Positions 1-7,710 of a stretch of 38,912 nucleotides of DNA are shown one piece after another; the stretch's first letter is position 1; every line of letters starts with the position of its first letter. The notes below the pieces were generated by a model. It was not told the DNA's origin. It saw only the letters and a program-made list of their open reading frames with translations, and ran no database searches. The translations under genes and the position numbers were made by a program. Source of the stretch: Streptomyces hayashii (GTDB taxonomy: Bacteria; Actinomycetota; Actinomycetes; Streptomycetales; Streptomycetaceae); the NCBI RefSeq assembly GCF_024539815.1, contig NZ_JAHHIU010000131.1, forward strand, positions 1 to 38,912. Reading direction: 5' to 3'.

Positions 1-1329
1 GGCGGGGCGGGCGACCGTCTGCAGGCCGCCCACCGCGAGGCCACCGGCGTGACCCTCTACGAGGGCAAGGCCCTCATCGCCGCCGTCACCCTCGCCGAGT
101 GGACCGTGCCGACGCTGTCCGTGGGGCTGATGGTCGTGGGCGTGGCCGTCATGGGCCGCTTCGGGATGATGCTGCTGCTGGCCCGCCGCCATCACAGACG
201 GCGCAACAGGCGCCGCTTCAGCTGGGGAGCCGCGATCACCCGGCCGGTGAGCGTGATCGTCCCGGCGTACAACGAGAAGGAGTGCATCGCCAACACCCTG
301 AAGTCGCTGGCGCAGAGCACCCACCCGATCGAGGTCATCGTCGTGGACGACGGCTCGACCGACGACACCTCCGAGATCGCCCGCGCGGCGGCGACGTCCT
401 TCGGCATGACGAACGTCCGCGTCGTCCGCCAGGAGAACGCCGGCAAGCCCGCAGCCCTCAACAACGGCGTCCGCAGCGCCAGTCACGACATCGTCGTGAT
501 GATGGACGGCGACACGGTCTTCGAGCCGGAGGCCGTGCACCACCTGGTGCAGCCCTTCGCGAACCCGAAGGTGGGCGCGGTGGCCGGCAACGCGAAGGTC
601 GGCAACCGCGACACGATCATCGGCGCCTGGCAGCACATCGAGTACGTGATGGGCTTCAACCTCGACCGCCGCATGTACGACCTGCTGCGCTGCATGCCCA
701 CGATCCCCGGCGCCATCGGGGCGTTCCGCCGCGACGCCGTGCTGGAGGTCGGCGGGATGAGCGAGGACACCCTCGCCGAGGACACCGACATCACCATCGC
801 CATGCACCGCGCGGGCTGGCAGGTCGTGTACCAGGAGCACGCCAGGGCCTGGACTGAGGCGCCCGGCTCGCTGAAGCAGCTGTGGTCCCAGCGCTACCGC
901 TGGTCCTACGGCACCATGCAGGCACTGTGGAAGCACCGCAGGTCTCTGACGGACAAGGGCGCTTCGGGCCGCTTCGGCCGGGTGGGCATGCCGCTCGTGG
1001 TGCTCTTCCAGATCGTCACGCCGGTCTTCGCACCGCTCATCGACGTCTTCACCGTCTACTCGATGATCTTCATCGACTTCCGGGCGGCCCTGCTGGCCTG
1101 GCTGGCGGTCCTCGGCGTCCAACTGGGCTGCGCCGCCTACGCGTTCCGCCTGGACCGCGAGAAGTACCGCTATCTGCTGATGATGCCGCTCCAGCAACTG
1201 GCCTACCGCCAGATGATGTACCTCGTCCTCATCCACTCCTGCATCACCGCCCTCACCGGCGGCCGGCTGCGCTGGCAGAAGCTGAAGCGCACGGGCGAGG
1301 TCGGCACCCCGGCGGGGGCGAGCCGATGA
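1..1329 (+). CDS. Membrane glycosyltransferase family 2, cut at the left edge
   Basis: The frame is open from base 1 with no stop, so the true start lies to the left; the GTG at 49 is only the first start codon inside the window. A hydrophobic segment follows the first 20 or so residues. The GT-A fold then begins at PVSVIVPAYNEKE and VDDGSTDDT, followed by a DGD metal site, an ED pair (AEDTDI) and QRYRW, which together are the D,D,D,QxxRW signature of processive NodC/hyaluronan-synthase-like enzymes. Two or three C-terminal membrane segments follow. The enzyme would polymerise or transfer sugars at the inner face of the membrane. The residues before the first membrane segment suit the tail of a NodB-type polysaccharide deacetylase domain, a fusion common in Streptomyces; this is inferred because that domain is outside the window. 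Its stop overlaps the next start (ATGA). Confidence 0.85.
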   Translation, partial: GGAGDRLQAAHREATGVTLYEGKALIAAVTLAEWTVPTLSVGLMVVGVAVMGRFGMMLLLARRHHRRRNRRRFSWGAAITRPVSVIVPAYNEKECIANTLKSLAQSTHPIEVIVVDDGSTDDTSEIARAAATSFGMTNVRVVRQENAGKPAALNNGVRSASHDIVVMMDGDTVFEPEAVHHLVQPFANPKVGAVAGNAKVGNRDTIIGAWQHIEYVMGFNLDRRMYDLLRCMPTIPGAIGAFRRDAVLEVGGMSEDTLAEDTDITIAMHRAGWQVVYQEHARAWTEAPGSLKQLWSQRYRWSYGTMQALWKHRRSLTDKGASGRFGRVGMPLVVLFQIVTPVFAPLIDVFTVYSMIFIDFRAALLAWLAVLGVQLGCAAYAFRLDREKYRYLLMMPLQQLAYRQMMYLVLIHSCITALTGGRLRWQKLKRTGEVGTPAGASR

Positions 1330-2504
1330 GCTGGGACCAGCAGTATGCGAAGGAACCGTATGCGCAGGAGTCGTATCCGCAGGAACCATATGCGCAGGGG
1401 CCGTATCCGCAGGGACCCGCTCCGGAGCGGGCACGCGAACAGGAGCTCGCGCTGCCGGTCGGGGCCGCCGCTCCCCAGCGCGACCGCTACTTCGACACCC
1501 TTCGCGCCCTCGCCCTGATCAGGGTCGTCGCCTACCACACCTTCGGCTGGGCCTGGGCGGGCATGCTCTTCCCCTCCATGGGGATCATGTTCGGCCTGGC
1601 CGGCACCCTGATGGCGAAGTCCCTGGAGAGGCCGGCCGTGAAGGTGGTGAGGAGCCGCCTGCGCCGGCTCCTGCCGCCCTTCTGGTTCTGGGGCGTCTTC
1701 GTCGTCCTGGCGATGCTGGTGCACGGCTGGATGCCGGGCTGGGAGATCGTCTACTGGGTCGTGCCGCTGGGCGACCCGCCGGGCAACGCCTGGGGCGAGC
1801 AGGCCTGGGAGATCCTCTGGTACCTGCGGACCTACCTCTGGTTCGTCCTGCTCTCGCCGCTGCTGCTGAGGCTGTTCCGGCTCGCGCCGACAGTCGTGCC
1901 GGCGCTCTCCCTCGCGCCGATCCTGGTGCTGACCTTTGTGTGGGCGGGCCCGGACAACCGCGTAGGCACCGCGCTGTGGGACCTGTCGACGTACCTCTTC
2001 TGCTGGATGCTCGGCTTCGCGCACCGCGACGGCGTCCTGGAGCGCATGAAGCCGGCCCTGGTCGTGGCGGCTTCTCTGGCGGCGATCGGGTTCGGCGGCT
2101 GGTACGCCTTCACGCACCAGGCCGAGTCCGGCACCTACGACCTGGACGAGAACCCGCTCGCGCAAGCCTTCTGGTCGGCCGGCTTCGTCATGCCGCTGAT
2201 GTGGGCGAAGGCGTACTTCGGCATCGACTTCGCCTGGCTCACGCGCTTGCGGCGGACGAACCGGATCGTGACCGTCTTCAACGCGCGGGCGGTGACGATC
2301 TACCTCTGGCACGAGATCGCCCTGATCCTGGCCGTGCCGCTGATCGACCGGTTCTGGGACGTCCCCGCGTTCGAGACGTACCTGCCGCTGGACAGCCAGT
2401 GGTTCCTGTTCGGCGTGGGCTGGCTGCTGATCGGCGTCTTCGTGCTGCTGTGCGGGTGGGTCGAGGACCTCGCGGCGCGGAAGAAGCCGAGGCTCCTGCC
2501 GTGA
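1326..2504 (+). CDS. Membrane acyltransferase, family 3
   Basis: A 392-residue polytopic membrane protein. Its ATG overlaps the stop of the glycosyltransferase, so the two are translationally coupled. The first 40 residues are a soluble tail with five near-identical pentapeptides (YAKEP, YAQES, YPQEP, YAQGP, YPQGP). The integral-membrane acyltransferase-3 domain then starts at YFDTLRALALIRVVAYHTF, where the membrane His is the usual catalytic residue of this family, and runs through about ten membrane segments to a short basic tail. Family members move acetyl or other acyl groups from cytoplasmic CoA donors to extracytoplasmic sugars. With a coupled GT2 next door, O-acylation of a surface glycan is the simplest role, but the acceptor is unknown. 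Confidence 0.8.
   Translation: MSWDQQYAKEPYAQESYPQEPYAQGPYPQGPAPERAREQELALPVGAAAPQRDRYFDTLRALALIRVVAYHTFGWAWAGMLFPSMGIMFGLAGTLMAKSLERPAVKVVRSRLRRLLPPFWFWGVFVVLAMLVHGWMPGWEIVYWVVPLGDPPGNAWGEQAWEILWYLRTYLWFVLLSPLLLRLFRLAPTVVPALSLAPILVLTFVWAGPDNRVGTALWDLSTYLFCWMLGFAHRDGVLERMKPALVVAASLAAIGFGGWYAFTHQAESGTYDLDENPLAQAFWSAGFVMPLMWAKAYFGIDFAWLTRLRRTNRIVTVFNARAVTIYLWHEIALILAVPLIDRFWDVPAFETYLPLDSQWFLFGVGWLLIGVFVLLCGWVEDLAARKKPRLLP
1344..1418 (+). repeat. 15-bp x5 in-frame tandem repeat
   Basis: Five 15-bp units (TATGCGAAGGAACCG-like) at 1344, 1359, 1374, 1389 and 1404 encode five pentapeptides of pattern Y-[AP]-[KQ]-[EG]-[PS] in the cytoplasmic tail of the acyltransferase. The multiple-of-three period keeps the frame, so copy number can vary without breaking the gene. 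Confidence 0.8.
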
Positions 2505-2536
2505 GCCGCCGGGGGCCGGGCTGCCACAATGGGCGG

Positions 2537-3232
2537 GTGACCCGCGCTTCCCTGAACAAGCAGCCCAACGAAGTCGCCTCGATGTTCGACCGCGTGGCGG
2601 AACGGTACGACGTGACCAACGACGTGCTGTCCCTCGGCCAGGACCGCAGGTGGCGCAAGGAGGTCGCCAAGGCGGTCGACGCCCGGCCCGCGCAGAAGGT
2701 CCTGGACCTCGCCGCCGGCACGGCCACCTCCTCGCTTCCCTTCGCACAGACCGGCGCCTACGTCGTCCCCTGCGACTTCTCGCTCGGGATGCTCCAGGTC
2801 GGAAAGAAGAAGCACACCTGGCTGCCGTTCACCGCCGGGGACGCGACCAGGCTGCCCTTCAAGGACGACGTCTTCGACGCCGTCACCATCTCCTTCGGCC
2901 TGCGCAACGTGCAGGACTTCGACTCGGCGCTGCGCGAGATGCACCGGGTGACCAGGCCCGGCGGCCGGGTCGTCATCTGCGAGTTCTCGCATCCCACCTG
3001 GGCGCCCTTCCGGACCGTCTACACCGAGTACCTGATGCGCGCCCTGCCGCCGGTCGCGCGCGCGGTCTCCTCCAACCCCGACGCCTACGTCTACCTCGCC
3101 GAGTCCATTCGCGCCTGGCCCGACCAGGCCGCTCTCGCCGAGCACCTGCGCAAGGCCGGCTGGTCGAAGGTCGCCTGGCGCAACCTGACAGGCGGCGTGG
3201 TCACCCTGCACCGAGGCTTCAAGGAAGCCTGA
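2537..3232 (+). CDS. menG: Demethylmenaquinone methyltransferase
   Basis: Class I SAM-dependent methyltransferase of the UbiE/MenG family that carries out the last step of menaquinone synthesis, C-methylation of demethylmenaquinone. The 231-residue length fits the family. The N-terminal signature VASMFDRVAERYDVTNDVLS is present, then SAM motif I (VLDLAAGTATSSLPFA), the acidic strand (VPCDFSLGML), and the family block ISFGLRNVQDFDSAL with RPGGRVVICEFS. Translation from the GTG at 2537 is preferred because the nearby upstream ATG at 2529 hits a stop after three codons. Streptomyces use menaquinone as their main quinone, so the product feeds the NDH-1 complex encoded 5 kb downstream. The gene ends just before a repeat-rich convergent spacer. 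Confidence 0.95.
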   Translation: MTRASLNKQPNEVASMFDRVAERYDVTNDVLSLGQDRRWRKEVAKAVDARPAQKVLDLAAGTATSSLPFAQTGAYVVPCDFSLGMLQVGKKKHTWLPFTAGDATRLPFKDDVFDAVTISFGLRNVQDFDSALREMHRVTRPGGRVVICEFSHPTWAPFRTVYTEYLMRALPPVARAVSSNPDAYVYLAESIRAWPDQAALAEHLRKAGWSKVAWRNLTGGVVTLHRGFKEA

Positions 3233-3242
3233 TCGCTCAGGA

Positions 3243-3495
3243 CTCGATCGCTCCGGGCCTGATCGATCCGGGCCTGATCGATCCGGGCTCGTGCGGTCCG
3301 GCCCGGTCGGGTTCGGCCTGGTCGGTTCGGCCCGACTGGTTCGGACCGATCGCTCCGGCCCGACCGGTTGGGGCCGGTCGGTGTCCAGCCAGGCCGGTTC
3401 GGCTCGCGCGGCCCGGTTTGACCGGTTCGGCCCGGTCGGTTCGGGTCCGGTCGGTTCGGGTCCGTGCGGTTCGGGTCCGTGCGGTTCGGGCCGTG
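3243..3495. repeat. Degenerate 15-bp tandem-repeat tract between convergent genes
   Basis: Almost the whole spacer between menG and the PASTA gene is built of 15-bp units. At the left, three copies of a cctgatcgatccggg-type unit lie at 3243, 3258 and 3273, the last two identical. At the right, five copies of a cggttcgggtccgtg-type unit start at 3423, 3437, 3452, 3467 and 3482; two are identical and two are one base short. The middle is degenerate gg-ttcgg-cc sequence. It ends directly at the PASTA stop codon. There is no credible coding potential. Confidence 0.8.
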
Positions 3496-3846
3496 TCAGC
3501 GGACGATCGGCTCGAAGGGGTCGTAGGACGGGTCCAGTTCGCGCTGGAGCCCGCCTCCTCCCGGTCTCGGCGCGCGCGGCTCGCGTACGCCCGCGCCTCC
3601 GCCGCCCTCCCCTTCGGAGAAGTCGAACCACACCGTGACCACGGCGCCGCGCGGCACCTCGACGCCGGGCGGCGGGTACTGCCGTACGACGTGGTCGACG
3701 ACCGCGCGGCGGAAGTCGGGCCGATCCGGTGCGGCCAGCAGCACGCCCTGCGCCGCGGCCGCCTCGCGTGCGTCCATGGCCATCAGGCCGACCAGCCTGG
3801 GCACACGCACGTCGGGTGTTTTGGGTGGTATGAGCACAGATGTCAC
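3496..3846 (-). CDS. Small PASTA-domain protein
   Basis: A 116-residue protein with one PASTA domain over about residues 14-75: VPRLVGLMAMDAREAAAAQG, then a stretch ending in QYPPPGVEVPRGAVVTVWF, the usual two-helix/strand layout with the P-P-G-x-V turn. The C-terminal 40 residues are Gly/Pro/Arg-rich and look disordered. No signal peptide, membrane segment or kinase domain is present, so this is not a PknB-type kinase. PASTA domains bind muropeptides or lipid II in kinases and penicillin-binding proteins, but free cytoplasmic ones have no settled role. It starts with ATG behind a GGGGGTGA purine tract about 14 bases upstream. Confidence 0.75.
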   Translation of the reverse strand: MTSVLIPPKTPDVRVPRLVGLMAMDAREAAAAQGVLLAAPDRPDFRRAVVDHVVRQYPPPGVEVPRGAVVTVWFDFSEGEGGGGAGVREPRAPRPGGGGLQRELDPSYDPFEPIVR

Positions 3847-3938
3847 CCCCAGCGGTACTGGAAGGGTAATTGCTTTGCGGGCCGTCGGGAAGCGTCAGGT
3901 GTCGTTCTGTAGCCGACGGCCACGGAGGGTCACCAGGG

Positions 3939-4445
3939 TCACCATGTGAGGCGGTAGCAGCGGCCCTCCCGTTCCGGCTCCGGGGTGGTGAAGACCTCCG
4001 CGAGCCGCATCCCCAGCCGCTGTGCGACGGCGATGGACCGCTCGTTGCGCGCGTCGACCATCGCCACCACCCCCGGCGCCCCGGCCGCCCGCACCCGCTC
4101 CAGGGTCATCCGCGCCGCCGCGGTCGCATAGCCGTGCCCCCAGTGCTGCCGCCCGAGCCGCCATCCGATCTCGATCTCGCCCCGGGGTCCCCACTCCCAG
4201 GGCCACGGCTGGGCGCCGGTGAATCCGAGCACCCGGTCGTCGGGGTCCAGCATCGTCCACAGGCAGAAGCCGCGTTCGGCGTCGTGCCGGCGCTGGCGCG
4301 CGGTGAGCTCTTCGTAGACGGACAGCTCGGCGGATCTGCCCCCCTGGAACTCCATCACGTCCGGATCGTCGAAGACCCGGTGCCAGGCGACCGCGTCCTC
4401 GTCCGTCGGGACGCGCAGCCGTACTGGGGGCAGAGCTCGGTTCAC
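3939..4445 (-). CDS. GNAT-family N-acetyltransferase
   Basis: A 168-residue acetyltransferase of the RimJ/RimL-like group. Features in order: an N-terminal strand with RLRVPTDEDAVAWHRVFDDP, a central strand WTMLDPDDRVLGFTG, the acetyl-CoA-binding motif A region EIGWRLGRQHWGHGYATAAA (Q-x-x-G-x-G/A form), and motif B NERSIAVAQRLGMRLAEVF. The GTG at 4445 (VNRALPP) is chosen because the fold begins directly after it; a longer reading to 4631 would run back over the start of the plus-strand reductase gene. The substrate (ribosomal protein, small molecule or antibiotic) cannot be read from sequence. It is divergent from the reductase gene across about 100 bases. Confidence 0.85.
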   Translation of the reverse strand: MNRALPPVRLRVPTDEDAVAWHRVFDDPDVMEFQGGRSAELSVYEELTARQRRHDAERGFCLWTMLDPDDRVLGFTGAQPWPWEWGPRGEIEIGWRLGRQHWGHGYATAAARMTLERVRAAGAPGVVAMVDARNERSIAVAQRLGMRLAEVFTTPEPEREGRCYRLTW

Positions 4446-4542
4446 GGGGCAGCCCTTCAGCCAGGTGATCAATTCTGCTGAATAGACTGCCCATGTCCAG
4501 TGCCGGTCGGCACGCAGATTGCGAACTTGGGGAGATCCCGCC

Positions 4543-5850
4543 GTGACCGCCGTGAACGAGCCCCACGCCGAGCCTTTCTCCGAGACCACCGCCGATGTGA
4601 TCGTCGTCGGCGCGGGGCCGGCCGGCTCCACGACCGCCTACTACCTCGCCAAGGCCGGACTCGACGTACTCCTCCTCGAAAAGACCGAGTTCCCCCGCGA
4701 GAAGGTCTGCGGCGACGGCCTCACCCCGCGCGCCACGAAGCAGCTCGTGGCCATGGGCATCGACATCTCCGAGGAAGCCGGCTGGCTGCGCAACAAGGGC
4801 CTGAGGATCATCGGCGGCGGGGTGCGGTTGCAGCTCGACTGGCCCGATCTCGCCTCCTTCCCCGACTACGGCCTCGTCCGCAAGCGCGACGACTTCGACG
4901 AGCAGCTCGCGAGGCAGGCCCAGAAGGCCGGCGCCCGCCTCTACGAGCGCTGCAACGTCGGCGCCCCGATCCGCGACGACCGCACCGGCCGTATCACCGG
5001 TGTGCACGCCAAGCTGGGTGAGGAGAAGCGCGAAGTCACCTTCCGCGCCCCGCTCGTGGTGGCCGCCGACGGCAACTCCACCCGCCTTTCGCTGGCGATG
5101 GGCCTGCACCGCCGTGAGGACCGCCCGATGGGCGTCGCGGTCCGCACCTACTTCACCTCTCCGCGCCACGAGGACGACTACCTGGAGTCCTGGCTGGAGC
5201 TGTGGGACCGCCGGGGCCCGGGCGAGGACCGGCTGCTGCCGGGCTACGGCTGGATCTTCGGCATGGGCGACGGGACGTCGAACGTCGGCCTGGGCGTGCT
5301 GAACACCTCCGACTCCTTCAAGGAGCTCGACTGGCGCGAGGTCCTCAAGGCATGGTGCGCGTCCATGCCGGAGGACTGGGGGTACACCCCCGAAAACATG
5401 ACCGGCCCGATCCGCGGCGCGGCCCTGCCGATGGCCTTCAACCGCAAGCCGCACTACACCAAGGGGCTGCTGCTGGTCGGCGACGCCGGCGGCCTGGTGA
5501 ACCCCTTCAACGGCGAGGGCATCGCATACGCCATGGAATCCGGCCAGATCGCCGCAGACGTCATCGTGCAGGCCCATGCCCGAGCCACCCCCGGTCAGCG
5601 CGAACTCGCCCTGCAGCGCTACCCGCAGATCCTCGCGGACACCTACGGCGGTTACTACACGCTGGGCCGCGCGTTCGTGAAGCTCATCGGCAACCCGAAG
5701 GTCATGAAGATCGCGGCCCAGCGCGGTCTGACCCACCCGCTGCTGATGAAGTTCACCCTGAAGATGCTCGCCAACCTGACGGACCCGACGGGCGGCGACG
5801 CCATGGACCGCATCATCAACGGCCTGAGCAAGGTGGCTCCCAAGGCCTGA
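4543..5850 (+). CDS. Geranylgeranyl-reductase-family FAD enzyme (probable menaquinone side-chain reductase)
   Basis: A 435-residue flavoprotein of the GG-reductase/ChlP family. The FAD Rossmann motif VIVVGAGPAGSTTAYYLAKA is at about residue 20; then come the family block REKVCGDGLTPRA, the second dinucleotide motif VVAADGNSTRLS and the FAD-phosphate motif LLVGDAGGLVNPFNGEGIA. The GTG at 4543 is preferred over the TTG at 4519 because GGGGAG sits about eight bases before it. Homologues reduce isoprenoid double bonds; the mycobacterial relative MenJ partly saturates the menaquinone tail. Streptomyces carry partly hydrogenated MQ-9, and this gene lies between menG and nuo, so tail reduction of menaquinone is the likely role (inferred). 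A strong hairpin follows the stop. Confidence 0.88.
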   Translation: MTAVNEPHAEPFSETTADVIVVGAGPAGSTTAYYLAKAGLDVLLLEKTEFPREKVCGDGLTPRATKQLVAMGIDISEEAGWLRNKGLRIIGGGVRLQLDWPDLASFPDYGLVRKRDDFDEQLARQAQKAGARLYERCNVGAPIRDDRTGRITGVHAKLGEEKREVTFRAPLVVAADGNSTRLSLAMGLHRREDRPMGVAVRTYFTSPRHEDDYLESWLELWDRRGPGEDRLLPGYGWIFGMGDGTSNVGLGVLNTSDSFKELDWREVLKAWCASMPEDWGYTPENMTGPIRGAALPMAFNRKPHYTKGLLLVGDAGGLVNPFNGEGIAYAMESGQIAADVIVQAHARATPGQRELALQRYPQILADTYGGYYTLGRAFVKLIGNPKVMKIAAQRGLTHPLLMKFTLKMLANLTDPTGGDAMDRIINGLSKVAPKA

Positions 5851-5880
5851 CCCCACCGAGGCGGTGCGGGTCCGTCGTTC

Positions 5881-5922
5881 GGCGGCCCGGCGCGCGAGGT
5901 CTTCCTCGCGAGCCGGGCCGCC
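5881..5922 (+). terminator. Strong hairpin terminator after the geranylgeranyl reductase gene
   Basis: Arms of 19 bases (5881-5899 and 5904-5922) pair with a single mismatch around a TCTT loop, 30 bases after the stop. No long T run follows, as is normal for Streptomyces terminators. Confidence 0.85.
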
Positions 5923-5945
5923 TCTTCGTCCACCGCGCTGACGAT

Positions 5946-5965
5946 GTGTCCGACATGTCGGACAC
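5946..5965. promoter_or_regulatory. Perfect 20-bp palindrome, candidate protein-binding site
   Basis: GTGTCCGACATGTCGGACAC is an uninterrupted perfect dyad with no loop, which suits a dimeric DNA-binding protein better than an RNA hairpin. It sits 95 bases after the reductase stop and lies upstream of no recognised gene. No regulator is assigned. Confidence 0.5.
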
Positions 5966-6197
5966 CCTCGTGATGCACCGATGAGGGCGAATGTCCCCGG
6001 AAAGACGCCGACTTGGCTCACCGGAACCTGTGCGCGCGACTGAGCGACTCCTCCGACTCGGGGCCCTCGTTCGGCTCAGGGCTCCCGCCCGGCTCAGAGC
6101 CGCCCGCGCCCGCTCTCCCGCCCCGGGGTCGCCGGGGCCGGTTCCGGAGCGCTGAGGGCCCACTGAGGGCCGCGCCGGGCCGTGTCGGGGGAGCCCG

Positions 6198-6230
6198 AAG
6201 GGCCGCTGCCCCCGAGCGGCTGCGGCCCTT
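6198..6230 (-). terminator. Hairpin downstream of the NlpC/P60 gene
   Basis: Arms AAGGGCCGC (6198-6206) and GCGGCCCTT (6222-6230) are exact complements around a 15-base loop that can itself partly pair. It lies 40 bases past the stop of the minus-strand hydrolase gene. Confidence 0.6.
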
Positions 6231-6269
6231 GCGTGCGTTCGGCCCCCTCAGGGGCTCGCCGAGAGGGTG

Positions 6270-7073
6270 TCAGAGCACCCGCACCGCGCCGGACGGCGGG
6301 TCGTAGGACAGCGGCTTCTCCACCACGCCGGTGGAGGGGTTCTGCGCGCCGACGAACATGCCGTCGCCGACGTACACCGCCACGTGGTACGCGCTGCCCG
6401 CGCTGCCCCAGTACAGGATGTCGCCCGGCTGCAGGTTGCTCAGGGAGACCTGGGTGCCGGCGGTCGACTGGTCCTGCGAGACGCGCGGCAGGTCGATGCC
6501 GACCTGCTTGAAGGCGGTCTGCATCAGCCCCGAGCAGTCCCACGAGTTGGGGCCGGTGCCGCCGGAGACATAGGCGTCGCCGATCTGCGCCTTCACGAAG
6601 GCGATGACGGCCGCGGCCGAACCGGTCGCGTTGGAGCTGCTCGTGCTGGTGAAGCTGTTGCCGCTCGCCGAGGCGGACAGCGTGGTCCGCTCTGCGGAGC
6701 GCGTGGCACGCTCTGCGGCGGCCCTGCGGGCGGCTTCGGCCTTCTTCTTGGCCTCGGCCTTGGCATGCGCGAGGTCCTTGTTGGCCTCCTTGGCGGCTGC
6801 CGCGGCGGCCGCGTCGCGCTCGGCGTGCAGCTGGTAGTTCGCCGCGGCCTGCTGCGTGGCCTGGGCGGACTGTGCGACCTGGGCGGCCAGGTCGCCGGTG
6901 AGCACGGGCAGTTCGAGCGTCTGCGTCACCGGCTCGGCGGCGTTGGCCGTGCCTGCTGCTGTGGCGACGGCCAGCGTGCCGAGGACACCACTGGCGACTC
7001 CGGCCCGCATCGCGATCGTCGACGCGCTGCGGCGGGGTTTCCGGTGGCTGCGTATGTGAGCGGTGTGGGACAT
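6270..7073 (-). CDS. Secreted NlpC/P60 (C40) cell-wall peptidase
   Basis: A 267-residue exported peptidoglycan hydrolase. The ATG at 7073 (MSHTAHIRSHRKPRRS) gives a basic n-region, a hydrophobic core (GVASGVLGTLAVATAA) and a signal cleavage near ANAAEP. An Ala/Lys/Glu-rich predicted coiled coil covers roughly residues 60-130, then a Ser/Thr linker, then the C-terminal NlpC/P60 domain. The catalytic Cys is in WDCSGLMQTAF, the His in AYHVAVYVGDGMFVG, and the third polar residue in GAQNPSTG. Such enzymes cut the D-Glu-to-diamino-acid bond or crosslinks during growth. In-frame ATGs at 7100 and 7130 would add 9 or 19 residues ahead of the signal peptide; GGAGGAG is 22 bases before the chosen ATG, so the start is not certain. 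Confidence 0.85.
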   Translation of the reverse strand: MSHTAHIRSHRKPRRSASTIAMRAGVASGVLGTLAVATAAGTANAAEPVTQTLELPVLTGDLAAQVAQSAQATQQAAANYQLHAERDAAAAAAAKEANKDLAHAKAEAKKKAEAARRAAAERATRSAERTTLSASASGNSFTSTSSSNATGSAAAVIAFVKAQIGDAYVSGGTGPNSWDCSGLMQTAFKQVGIDLPRVSQDQSTAGTQVSLSNLQPGDILYWGSAGSAYHVAVYVGDGMFVGAQNPSTGVVEKPLSYDPPSGAVRVL

Positions 7074-7255
7074 GGGTACAACCGGTATCAGGGGCTCCTC
7101 CATACCTTCAAGAAACGTGTGCTGCGCCACAGTTGTTCAACGGGTGCCGCAAATTCCTGTTCCCCCGTTCTTTATTGACGCCGTAACGGACATTGCGGAC
7201 GCAGGTGATCAAGCCTGTGATCATGGGCTTTCGTCGTTACGTCCGGATTGCCCGC

Positions 7256-7285
7256 CGCCTACCATCGGTCACGACCGTTGGCCAA
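7256..7285 (-). promoter_or_regulatory. Probable vegetative promoter of the NlpC/P60 gene
   Basis: On minus, TTGGCC (7285-7280) and TAGGCG (7261-7256) are 18 bp apart, resembling an HrdB-type promoter. It would give a long leader of about 175 bases. The leader was checked for c-di-AMP riboswitch core sequences and lacks them. Confidence 0.45.
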
Positions 7286-7548
7286 GCCCGCTTCTTAAGC
7301 GGCCCTCACGAGTGTGGCGGAGGTCACGGAACGGTTACCGGGGCGGCCGCGTCCCGCGCATGCGGTGCGATTCGTTCCGCTCGTGAATGTGTGCACGCGT
7401 CCACACCGCGACTCCTGGCTCCCTCTGATGTGTGAACGCGGGTCATTACCAGGACGCCGAGTCCAGCTCCAATTTGCATGCAAGGGAACCCTCTTGATAT
7501 TGAGACGCCCCCTGCCGCCTGCGATGACGAGCGAAAATGTCACTTCTT

Positions 7549-7659
7549 GTGATCACTCTGACGCTTCGCGTATGAAGATCACCGCTGATACGACTTCATG
7601 ATCCTTCGTCAGGTGGTGGAGATCACAAAGCTTGTGTAATACCCCGTGTCGCAGATCAC
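7549..7659. promoter_or_regulatory. Array of GATCAC boxes upstream of nuoA
   Basis: GATCAC occurs at 7551, 7577, 7621 and 7654. The first is a full GTGATCAC palindrome (7549-7556), and two inverted copies (GTGATC) lie at 7205 and 7217. The last two intervals are 44 and 33 bp, whole turns of the helix, as expected if a protein binds one DNA face. No regulator is assigned. Confidence 0.4.
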
Positions 7660-7694
7660 AGAGCGGCGGGCATAGGATGCGAGGCAGTTGGGCT

Positions 7695-7710
7695 TGTGAC
7701 CTGCTTCACA
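7695..7710. promoter_or_regulatory. Rex-type redox operator of the nuo operon
   Basis: TGTGACCTGCTTCACA, flanked by T on each side, matches the Rex operator pattern TTGTGAANNNNTTCACAA at all but one position (C for A at the sixth base). Rex is the actinobacterial NADH/NAD+-sensing repressor, and nuo is among its known Streptomyces targets. The site lies about 17 bases past a TAGGAT -10-like element, so binding could block early transcription when NADH/NAD+ is low. Confidence 0.75.

Larger units (their letters stand above)
5851..6269. other. Convergent gene-free spacer with two terminators and a dyad
   Basis: 419 bases between the reductase (plus) and the NlpC/P60 gene (minus). It holds the reductase terminator (5881-5922), an exact 20-bp palindrome (5946-5965) and a hairpin suited to terminating the minus-strand hydrolase (6198-6230). 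The remainder is GC-rich low-complexity sequence (ggctcagg/ccggggtcg runs) with no believable gene. Confidence 0.7.

Noticed and set aside
4446..4631. Longer N-terminus for the GNAT protein
   Set aside because: The added residues match no GNAT element and overlap the start of the divergent reductase gene.
7074..7256. Possible c-di-AMP riboswitch in the NlpC/P60 leader, because it contains GGGGGAAC
   Set aside because: The GGGGTGAA and CCGACAGCT...ACCTCG core pieces and a closing P1 helix are missing.
7524..7601. A 25-codon open frame in the nuo control region
   Set aside because: No ribosome-binding site, and it overlaps the regulatory GATCAC boxes; it is likely chance in an AT-richer stretch.
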